Positions 1-6,710 of a stretch of DNA of 12,891 bases are shown here, piece by piece. Both the position numbers and the translations under genes were made by a program. The stretch comes from an uncultured Lachnospiraceae bacterium. Its GTDB lineage: Bacteria; Bacillota; Clostridia; Lachnospirales; Lachnospiraceae. The DNA lies in assembly GCA_945485625.1 (NCBI GenBank), contig CALYSH010000018.1:1-12891 (forward strand), given 5' to 3'. Position 1 is the first letter of the stretch. Each line of letters starts with the position of its first letter. The notes below the pieces were generated by a model. The model was not told the origin of the DNA. It did not search any database and saw nothing but the letters and a program-made list of their open reading frames with translations.

Positions 1-32
1 CCGGCCAGGCAGTAAATATCCGTGTGTTATGT

Positions 33-1430
33 TTATGCTAGTGTGAAGGATTTCATGCTGGGATATCCATCACCCACATAGGTGAAATACAGGGCATGAA
101 CACCATCCGGCAGGTTGATGTGGGAGGTATAGGTTTCCCATACGTTGCTGTATTGGATGGCGATGGTCGCAAGGCACTCTCCGCCAAGCTCGGTTCTGAC
201 CTCGAAATTGCCGCTGCCGTAGCCTCTTGCGGTGATGCTGATTTTGGTTACACCCTTGCAGTCAAAATACTTGAAGCCTGCAGTGGAGGATTTCATCAGG
301 TTCCCGATGTAGCCTGTTTCCTCGTCTCCGTCACGGCCGTCCTGCATTACCTTGGGGAAGCGGTCTCCCCCAATGTACATGCTGGGGGTATCGGTGAAAA
401 GATTACATGCCAGATAAGCAGGATATTCTCCTTTCCCTTCCAAAGGGCCTCCATTTAAGCCGCAGGAGGTAAGCTCTGCCTGTGGAATGGAGCCGTCGGA
501 AAGGATCCGGATTTCCTCCGCACAGCCCTGTCTGGAATACCAGGTGCCGTTGGTCTGGCGATGATAGAAGATGTACCATTTTTCCCCAATCTGAACGATG
601 CTTCCGTGATTGTTTCCGCCGTAAGCCGCAGGCATATCTGCCGGCTTGTAGGTGTCGATGTGCATATCGCAGTTGCTTACAATGACGCCTCTGTAAACAA
701 AGTCCCTGGTCGGGTTCTTGCTGGTGGCATAGCAAAGCTCATGCATCACGGTGGAAGAGTAAATAAAGTAATAGGTATCATCTATCTTGCGAATGGAAGG
801 TGCCTCAAAGAAGGCATGTCCCTCAAAACCGGTTCCTGCCTCGTACTCCACTCCGGGCGCCACAAACACGGGAGCCTCTTGAATGGTCAGCATATCCGGT
901 CCCAGCACGGTACACATAGCCCCATGTCTGGACTTATCCCCTCTTCCGCAGAAGCCGGTATATAAATACGTAGTATTTCCTTCGGTCAATACGCCGGGAT
1001 CAAACTGGGGTTCATCCCCGGGTCGTTCTCCCAGACGGGTACCGTCCTCATAGTGTACATATCCGTAAAATTCATATTTCCCCGCAGGGCTGTCGCACAC
1101 TGCCACCGACACTACGGAAACCTTATCCAGTACATAGTACAGATAATATCTGCCATCCGGACCCACAGTCACATCCGGTGCATACAGACACATCTTTCCC
1201 TCTTTGTTTAAGGGGTCGGTATTTCTGGGATAAATCACTCCCTCATATCTCCAGTTGCCCAGGTCATCCACCGGAGCAGACCAGCAAACATAATCTCCCA
1301 TACAGAATACATAACCGTTATAAAAATCGTGGGAACCGTACACGTACACACGGTCACCGAACACATAGGGCTCTCCGTCGGGAATATACTCCCAGGAGGG
1401 CAGATATGGATTAAATGCCTGTTTCTTCAC
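33..1430 (-). CDS. GH43 glycoside hydrolase with C-terminal CBM6-like domain, no signal peptide
   Basis: This 465-residue protein is probably a beta-xylosidase or alpha-L-arabinofuranosidase acting on short xylan-derived oligosaccharides. The five-bladed GH43 fold spans about residues 7-320. The three expected acidic residues are visible: general base D18 (IPDGEP), pKa modulator D144 (QFDPGV) and general acid E209 (FFEAPS). Residues about 335-465 form a beta-rich CBM6-like module. The start is GTG: GGAGG lies 7 nt upstream, and no better ATG is near. The N-terminus (MKKQAFNPYLPSW) goes straight into the catalytic domain, so the enzyme is probably cytoplasmic, which is unusual for a protein carrying a CBM-like tail. 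It begins 74 bp after the stop of the GH39-GH43 gene on the same strand, so co-transcription is likely. Exact substrate and subfamily cannot be fixed from sequence alone; the GH43 assignment is firm. Confidence 0.9.
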   Translation of the reverse strand: MKKQAFNPYLPSWEYIPDGEPYVFGDRVYVYGSHDFYNGYVFCMGDYVCWSAPVDDLGNWRYEGVIYPRNTDPLNKEGKMCLYAPDVTVGPDGRYYLYYVLDKVSVVSVAVCDSPAGKYEFYGYVHYEDGTRLGERPGDEPQFDPGVLTEGNTTYLYTGFCGRGDKSRHGAMCTVLGPDMLTIQEAPVFVAPGVEYEAGTGFEGHAFFEAPSIRKIDDTYYFIYSSTVMHELCYATSKNPTRDFVYRGVIVSNCDMHIDTYKPADMPAAYGGNNHGSIVQIGEKWYIFYHRQTNGTWYSRQGCAEEIRILSDGSIPQAELTSCGLNGGPLEGKGEYPAYLACNLFTDTPSMYIGGDRFPKVMQDGRDGDEETGYIGNLMKSSTAGFKYFDCKGVTKISITARGYGSGNFEVRTELGGECLATIAIQYSNVWETYTSHINLPDGVHALYFTYVGDGYPSMKSFTLA

Positions 1431-1504
1431 AATGATACCTCCGTTATTTTGTTAATCATTTCTCGCAGACCCCTGCAGGCGCAATCTTACCCCCGGTATC
1501 ACCA

Positions 1505-4477
1505 TTACACAATGTACCGGAAATCCGAGAAGGATGCGCTGCCGCCGGCTTCCCTTGTGGAGTATACACACAGTCCGAATCTTGCGCCGGTGAAGTGGTC
1601 TAAGCGGAAGGCCAGCTTCTGTACCGGGCCCAGCTGCCGGAACGTCTCTCCGTCAAAGTAGGAGTATCTTGCCTCATCTCTCATGTATGCAAAATCTGCA
1701 TCCAGACGGAGACGAACGGTGGATCCGGAGACTGCCACCCGGGCCTGCTCCTCATCATTTACATGCATTACCACCCAGAGCTTTCCTTCCTGTCTGGTAA
1801 GTCCAATCATGCCGTAGCCGCCCTGCAGAACGCAGAGTCCTGCATAATCCCCATCCTTCAGAGCTTCCCCGTTTAAGGTGACCTCCCCTGCGCAGTGAGG
1901 ATAGTGCATTCTCTGGGTCAGGGTGTTCTTCGCCTGGGTCAGCTTACCGGTTACCTTATCGGTAGTTACGGTCCAGATGCCCTGTACCTTGTCATGGGCA
2001 ATCAATGCTTCATCGGGTTCATGATTAAACTGCCACTGGCTCTTTAATTCTCCCTTGAAATCATCGCTGTGATACAAGGATGCATATTCATAATCCGGTC
2101 TGGTACTCTTCGTGGCAATCATCACCGGAAGTTTGCCGTGAACGCCAAGTACCGGTTTATCCTCCTCAAAGTGCATGGGAACCAGGATGGGCATTCTGCC
2201 TACCGCACCGCTGTCCTGGAACAGCATGGCATACCAGTCTCCGTCAGGCGTATCCACGATACCGCCCTGGGCAATGCCCTGTCCGCAATAACCCCTGTCA
2301 TCATTAAATACATCCCCTCCTACAAACTGGCCATCGATGGAATCAGCCACAAAGCAGCTCTCCACCCTTCTCCAGTGAGTGGCCAGAGAGTGAATAAAGA
2401 ACAGGTAATACTTGCCGTTTATCTTATAGAAATGGCTACCCTCATAACCAAGCAGGGCTTCCTTGGTATCCTCCACTGCCAGTCGGTGCAGACCGCCCTC
2501 TAAGGGACCGCTTAAATCCGGCTTCAGCTCGGTAATATAAATCTGGCGGTTTCCGTAGGCAATAAAGATTCTGCCGTCGTCGTCAAACAGCAGGGAAGAA
2601 TCATGGTAGAAGCCGTCAATGTTGCTCTTCTTCCAGGGTCCCTCCACATCCTTTGCGGTATACAGGTAGGTCTTGTGGGTATCGTTTGCCACAAAGACCA
2701 CATAGAACATTCCGTTGTGGTAACGAAGGCTGGCAGCCCACATACCCTTTCCGTAAATGTTCTCCTCCCCCTCCAGGCGCTGTGCCGGGGTGGAATCCAG
2801 CTTATCGTACACGTAAGCTGCATGCTCCCAGTGAATCAGGTCGTAGGAGCGCAAAATCTCGCAGCCCGGCATGAAATGCATGCTGGTGCTTACCATGTAA
2901 TAGGTATCCTCCACACGAATCACATCCGCATCCGGATAATCCATGGCGGTAATAGGGTTTACATCCTCATACTGCATCACATGGTTGTAATCATAGCCCC
3001 TATCCGGAGTAAGCGGTGCCGGCTTGGCGCTAAAATAAACCACTGCATGCTCCTCCATGGGTATGGTAAGCTTCAGCCCTCCGGCATCCACCCTCTGACG
3101 CTCCGAGGATACTGCAGGGTAGGCTGCCATCTGCAGCTGCCTGGTCTGTGCCCTGGAAGGATTTGCAGGCTCACCCATGTCATGCCATACCTTCAGGGGA
3201 TTACAGGTCTTCTCATCCACCCGCTCATATTCAATGAAATACTCGCCGGGCACTGTCTCCAGACAGATCTCCAGGTCCAGGGTATTTCCGGCACGTTTTC
3301 TGGTGTTATTCCAGGTCACACCCCGGAATTCCCCATCCGCAGTCCTGATAATGACACAGTTGTCATCTTTGTAAACACAGCTGCATTCCTTTTCCTTCAG
3401 CTTTTTAAAGAAAGCAAAGCTCCAGAAGGTAGGCTTGGGAATACAGCCGTTTGCCACCAGTCCGAATCCACCGTGGAAGGGCGTAAAAGGCACGCCCTGT
3501 TCCTCAAAGATGTCACCGAAGGTCCAATAAGAATAGGATTCGTTTCCATCTCCCAGCCGGGACAGCTGCTTTGCAATGTATGCCGCATTTTGATTGGTAT
3601 CATGTAATGGACAGTTGGGTATGTAGGAGGTGTTAAACTCGGTAATGTGTATCTCCAGGCCCTTGTATTCCGGATATGCGTCAATGATATCTCTGGTCGT
3701 TTTCAGGTTTGCAAAGCCCTCTTCCTCATCCATCAGCTCTGCATAGCCGTAATGTCCCACCCGCTCCGGAAAATCTGTGGTGTAATGATGTCTGGTGACG
3801 AAATCCAGGGGGATCTTTTCCTCATGGCAGAACTTCATAAATGCGGAAATCCACTTTTCATCCGTACCGCCGCACACGGCAGGTCCGCCCACACGGAATC
3901 TCTCATCCACCTCCTTGATCGCATCAAAGCTGTGACGGAACAGTTTAAAATATTCCTCCATATCCGCATGCTCCCAGAAGCCGGGGAGGTTTGGCTCGTT
4001 CCAGACCTCAATGGGCCAGGTCAGCACCTCCTCTTTCCCATAGCGGTCCATCAGGTGACGAAGGAGTGCCTGAATCATCCGCTGCCAGTCCTTATAATCC
4101 TTGGGCGGTGTGGTATTTCCCTTCCAATAAAAAATAGTCTGGGTACCGCTTGCCATCTTCTCCGGCATGAAGCCAAGCTCCAGAAAGGGAGTCAGCCCCA
4201 GTTCCAGATAACCATCCATTACCAGGTCCAGATAGGTGTAATTGTATTCTACAATTCGTTCCCCGTTCTCTTCTCTTTCCTGGTAGATGGCCATATCGTC
4301 GGTAAACAGTCCATGACCACGTATATGCTTAAAGCCGATGTATTCCTGCACCAGCTTCAGCTGTTCCATATATTCCTTCTGCAGTGCCAGTCCCATACGA
4401 CCGGTACCTACGCAGAAGTCCACCTGATTATGAAAGGAGGCTGTGTCCCCCTTCTTCACCATAATATTTCTTTTCAT
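1505..4477 (-). CDS. Two-enzyme fusion: GH39 beta-xylosidase plus GH43 glycosidase with beta-sandwich tail
   Basis: The product is 990 residues and carries two complete catalytic units. Residues about 1-485 are GH39: acid/base E161 in VWNEPN and nucleophile E280 in HITEFN, close to positions 160 and 277-278 known for GH39 beta-xylosidases, which supports the chosen start. Residues about 500-790 are GH43, with base D516 (DYPDAD), modulator D626 (FYHDSS) and acid E679 (GYEGSH). Residues about 795-990 are a concanavalin-like beta-sandwich typical of GH43 xylosidases, ending FSDFRYIV. The ATG at 4477 has AGGAGG 7 nt upstream; the reading frame stays open to 4621, but that extension runs into a palindromic repeat. 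There is no signal peptide, so it probably works in the cytoplasm on imported xylo-oligosaccharides. A likely pairing is beta-xylosidase with a second xylosidase or arabinofuranosidase. The domain calls are firm; the substrate split is inferred. Confidence 0.92.
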   Translation of the reverse strand: MKRNIMVKKGDTASFHNQVDFCVGTGRMGLALQKEYMEQLKLVQEYIGFKHIRGHGLFTDDMAIYQEREENGERIVEYNYTYLDLVMDGYLELGLTPFLELGFMPEKMASGTQTIFYWKGNTTPPKDYKDWQRMIQALLRHLMDRYGKEEVLTWPIEVWNEPNLPGFWEHADMEEYFKLFRHSFDAIKEVDERFRVGGPAVCGGTDEKWISAFMKFCHEEKIPLDFVTRHHYTTDFPERVGHYGYAELMDEEEGFANLKTTRDIIDAYPEYKGLEIHITEFNTSYIPNCPLHDTNQNAAYIAKQLSRLGDGNESYSYWTFGDIFEEQGVPFTPFHGGFGLVANGCIPKPTFWSFAFFKKLKEKECSCVYKDDNCVIIRTADGEFRGVTWNNTRKRAGNTLDLEICLETVPGEYFIEYERVDEKTCNPLKVWHDMGEPANPSRAQTRQLQMAAYPAVSSERQRVDAGGLKLTIPMEEHAVVYFSAKPAPLTPDRGYDYNHVMQYEDVNPITAMDYPDADVIRVEDTYYMVSTSMHFMPGCEILRSYDLIHWEHAAYVYDKLDSTPAQRLEGEENIYGKGMWAASLRYHNGMFYVVFVANDTHKTYLYTAKDVEGPWKKSNIDGFYHDSSLLFDDDGRIFIAYGNRQIYITELKPDLSGPLEGGLHRLAVEDTKEALLGYEGSHFYKINGKYYLFFIHSLATHWRRVESCFVADSIDGQFVGGDVFNDDRGYCGQGIAQGGIVDTPDGDWYAMLFQDSGAVGRMPILVPMHFEEDKPVLGVHGKLPVMIATKSTRPDYEYASLYHSDDFKGELKSQWQFNHEPDEALIAHDKVQGIWTVTTDKVTGKLTQAKNTLTQRMHYPHCAGEVTLNGEALKDGDYAGLCVLQGGYGMIGLTRQEGKLWVVMHVNDEEQARVAVSGSTVRLRLDADFAYMRDEARYSYFDGETFRQLGPVQKLAFRLDHFTGARFGLCVYSTREAGGSASFSDFRYIV

Positions 4478-4538
4478 ATCGTTTCCTCCTACATTAAGTG
4501 ATTGAAGCTCCTGATGCCTCGAAATGTTCCGGTTCATG

Positions 4539-4750
4539 GTCGGGAGTGATGAAATACCGGGGTGTGGTTGCAGGCCGCGAAGCCAAGTTGCTCTAAGCAC
4601 TGACAAAGCAGCGAAGTACATTCACAAAAATCCGAAACTCGCTACGCTCAAACAGTCGGATTTTTGTTCATAAGGCTTCTTTGTCACTGCTAAGTGCAAC
4701 TAAGGCTCCGCTCTATGACAACCGCACCCCGGTATTTCATCGCTCCCGAC
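4539..4750. repeat. Long imperfect palindrome 1 (212 bp, intergenic)
   Basis: Three nested blocks pair in order: 4539-4570 with 4719-4750 (30 of 32 positions), 4596-4612 with 4675-4691 (15 of 17), and 4626-4635 with 4656-4665 (10 of 10), leaving a 20-nt tip loop. Unpaired gaps on the two sides are of similar length (25 against 27, and 13 against 9), so the whole element can fold into one long stem on either strand. No open reading frame, terminal direct repeats or transposase is associated. It lies between two same-strand glycosidase genes. It could be a species-specific interspersed palindrome or a small non-autonomous element; copy number elsewhere cannot be seen here. Confidence 0.85.
4626..4665. 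terminator. Hairpin with A5/T5 flanks, possible bidirectional terminator
   Basis: A perfect 10-bp stem (AAAAATCCGA with TCGGATTTTT) closes a 20-nt loop and is followed by a T-run on both strands because the stem itself begins with A5. It is the tip of the larger palindrome. On the minus strand it lies 374 nt after the stop codon of the upstream GH43 lipoprotein gene, so it could stop that transcript before the GH39-GH43 gene. The loop is long and the stem only 50% GC or less, so termination strength is uncertain. Confidence 0.4.
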
Positions 4751-4801
4751 TTTGACCCCTGACTGTGTGAAACATAATTGTTTGTTTAAGTTACCCTCCG
4801 C

Positions 4802-4986
4802 CGCCCCGGGGGACGAAACCGTTTCCGGAAGACATGACACGGCTTTCGTCGCATCGCAGTGCTCGGCAGCGACTGCGGAGCGCATGTCTGAGTCCGAAGG
4901 ACGAGTTCGCGACGCAGGCGCAAACATGCCGAGTGCGAGATGCAGAAAACGTGTCGTCGATGGAAACGGTTCGTCCCCCGGGGGCG
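4802..4986. repeat. Long imperfect palindrome 2 (185 bp, GC-rich, intergenic)
   Basis: Outer arms 4802-4826 and 4962-4986 are reverse complements except for two compensating one-base indels; each contains a C4-5/G5 run followed by GGACGAA and ends in GTTTCC. Inner sequence pairs patchily, for example CTGCG near 4873 against the complement of CGCAG near 4913, around a small central hairpin GTCC-GAA-GGAC at 4892-4902. It begins 20 bp after the stop of the GH43 lipoprotein gene. There is no T-run after the stem, so it is not a normal intrinsic terminator. It shares no obvious sequence with the neighbouring palindrome. Confidence 0.8.
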
Positions 4987-5006
4987 CGTCGGAAATCATT
5001 CAGAGC

Positions 5007-6632
5007 TTATTTTTCAAAGCTCCAGTCGGCGATTTCATAGCCTTCTCCGTAGAATACGAAGAACAGATCGGTTACCCCGGTCACTTCCCCTGTAAGCTCC
5101 GCGGTAAATGTAGTGAAGTCTGCCTTCCCCTCCGTGATGGGAAGATATCCGATGACATCACCGGTGAGACGTCCCACCTTCACCTGGATGACACCATCCC
5201 CACTGCCGCCGCGTACACTTGCAGAAATGGTCTTGGGAGCGGTCTCACCGAAATCCACGCCTTCGATCTTTACATAGTCACCGGTATTGACAACCTTCAG
5301 GGCAAAGGTTCCGCTTCCGATCTTCTCTGTTTCCGCATCGGCGGGTACGGTGTTAGCACCTGCCATGGAGGATACACAGGTAGCGTTAACCTTCTCATAC
5401 GGATTGATGTACTTCAGCTGCTCTCTGCCCTCCTGCTTATGAGGAATCCTTCCGATGGTACCGTCCTCACCCATCCGGAACTGAACCACATGGGTACAAC
5501 GATAATTGTGCAACACGCCCATATTCTTCTCCATCAGTCTGGAATGATAGGTAATATACCAGTTCCCTTTGAAGCTGAAAACTGCGTGATGGTTATTGCC
5601 ATACTCTCCGCAAAGCTGACCGGGATTGGAAAGAATGGTCTCCTTGAAGGTGAAGGGTCCCATGGGGCTCTTGCTCTCCAGGCTTACGATTTCTGCGTTT
5701 TTGAAGCCATACTTTGCGGTACCGGCTTCATCTACCTGCCAGTTGCTGCAGTAGGTATAATAATAGGTATCGTTTACCTTATGGATACCGGAATCCTCAA
5801 ACAGATAAGGAACATCCAATGCCACAGGCTCTCCCTTTAAGCTCATCATGTCATCCCCAAGCTCAGCTACTCTGCCGGTACCGGGGTCGGAGATTCGATC
5901 CTGTGGTACACCGCCGCCAAAGTAAATGTATGCTCTTCCGTCATCATCTACTAAAACGGCAGGGTCAAAGAGCCAGAGAACATTGCCGCAGTTGGGCATA
6001 TCCCTGCGAATCAAGCCCTTGCCCAGCTCATCCACGAAGGGACCGGTGGGGCTGTCGGAGGTCACTACACCGATTCCTCCGCCGCCATCCGCAAAGTATA
6101 AGAAGAATTTATCCTTCCCGTCGATGTTCTTCCATGCGGCAGCAGGGGCCCAGGAATTCTTAGCCCACTTTGCAGCACCGTTGGGACCTGCAATCTGAAT
6201 CTGTCCATGATCCGTAAAGTTGATCATATCATCGGTGGATACCACGGAGATGGTACGACAGTTGGAATAATCATTTTCCTTTACATTTCCTTCTGCATCA
6301 TACATAAATGCATCCTGTGTCATGTAAAAGTACACCCTGTCCCCGTATACCATGGCATAGGGATCCGCACCGAAGCGCTGGGTCATGATGGGGTTCTGTT
6401 CAAAAAGGCTTTTGTAGTTCGGGGAAAGCTTCAAACCCTGAAATAATTCATCGTAATTTTTAACCATGTCTTGATTATCCTCCTCACTGGTTTCTGATAC
6501 ATCGGAACCGGATTCGTATTGTTCCGGCGTTTGATTGTTGCCTCCCGGTGTCGCCCCCGAAGAACAGGCTGTCAGTCCTACCGCAGACCACACAAAAAGG
6601 CCAAAAAGAATTTTTTTCGCTTGACACATCAT
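5007..6632 (-). CDS. GH43 glycoside hydrolase lipoprotein with C-terminal CBM6-like domain
   Basis: This is a surface enzyme of 541 residues (from the ATG at 6632), probably an arabinofuranosidase or xylosidase that trims xylan or arabinoxylan. The N-terminus has a short charged region, a hydrophobic stretch (ILFGLFVWSAVGL) and the lipobox LTAC, so Cys23 should be lipidated and the protein tethered outside the membrane. A Ser/Glu/Asp-rich linker follows to about residue 60. The GH43 domain (about 70-405) has base D90 (GADPYA), modulator D223 (LFDPAV) and acid E279 (LFEDSG). Residues about 410-541 are a CBM6-like sandwich. A GTG two codons upstream overlaps the likely Shine-Dalgarno (GAGGTGA), so the ATG at 6632, or the adjacent ATG at 6629, is preferred. 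It has its own plausible promoter and is followed by two long palindromes. Confidence 0.9.
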   Translation of the reverse strand: MMCQAKKILFGLFVWSAVGLTACSSGATPGGNNQTPEQYESGSDVSETSEEDNQDMVKNYDELFQGLKLSPNYKSLFEQNPIMTQRFGADPYAMVYGDRVYFYMTQDAFMYDAEGNVKENDYSNCRTISVVSTDDMINFTDHGQIQIAGPNGAAKWAKNSWAPAAAWKNIDGKDKFFLYFADGGGGIGVVTSDSPTGPFVDELGKGLIRRDMPNCGNVLWLFDPAVLVDDDGRAYIYFGGGVPQDRISDPGTGRVAELGDDMMSLKGEPVALDVPYLFEDSGIHKVNDTYYYTYCSNWQVDEAGTAKYGFKNAEIVSLESKSPMGPFTFKETILSNPGQLCGEYGNNHHAVFSFKGNWYITYHSRLMEKNMGVLHNYRCTHVVQFRMGEDGTIGRIPHKQEGREQLKYINPYEKVNATCVSSMAGANTVPADAETEKIGSGTFALKVVNTGDYVKIEGVDFGETAPKTISASVRGGSGDGVIQVKVGRLTGDVIGYLPITEGKADFTTFTAELTGEVTGVTDLFFVFYGEGYEIADWSFEK

Positions 6633-6650
6633 TTTCACCTCTTATGGTCT

Positions 6651-6679
6651 ATGCTATCCTTTTTGGCCGATTTTTTCAA
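6651..6679 (-). promoter_or_regulatory. Possible sigma-A promoter of the GH43 lipoprotein gene
   Basis: On the minus strand TTGAAA (6674-6679) and TAGCAT (6651-6656) are separated by 17 bp. The predicted start site near 6644 would leave only about a dozen bases before the ATG at 6632, just enough for the Shine-Dalgarno. The -10 is a 4/6 match. This is a weak call, supported mainly by spacing and location between two same-strand genes of unrelated function. Confidence 0.35.
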
Positions 6680-6710
6680 TGATAATTATTCAGTTGTAAT
6701 TGATTTTTTC

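Noticed and set aside
2603..3607. Long plus-strand open frame (334 codons) inside the GH39-GH43 gene
   Set aside because: It is antisense to a clearly conserved two-domain enzyme, its translation shows no recognisable domain, and it is explained by the codon bias of the true gene.
4478..4621. 48-codon N-terminal extension of the GH39-GH43 frame
   Set aside because: It overlaps palindrome 1, has no GH39-like sequence, and AGGAGG is correctly placed for the ATG at 4477; the catalytic residue numbering also fits that start.
4780..4790. GTTTGTTTAA resembling one half of a Bacillus-type XylR operator
   Set aside because: The other half of the inverted repeat is absent, and the site lies between the two palindromes, far from a promoter.
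4752..5840. Plus-strand open frame of 362 codons running from the palindromes into the GH43 lipoprotein gene
   Set aside because: It starts inside repeat sequence, is antisense to conserved GH43 coding sequence and has no convincing ribosome site.
6677..6691. Fur or PerR box-like sequence TGATAATTATT upstream of the GH43 lipoprotein gene
   Set aside because: Only one half matches the 7-1-7 pattern; the second half is wrong and the region is simply AT-rich.
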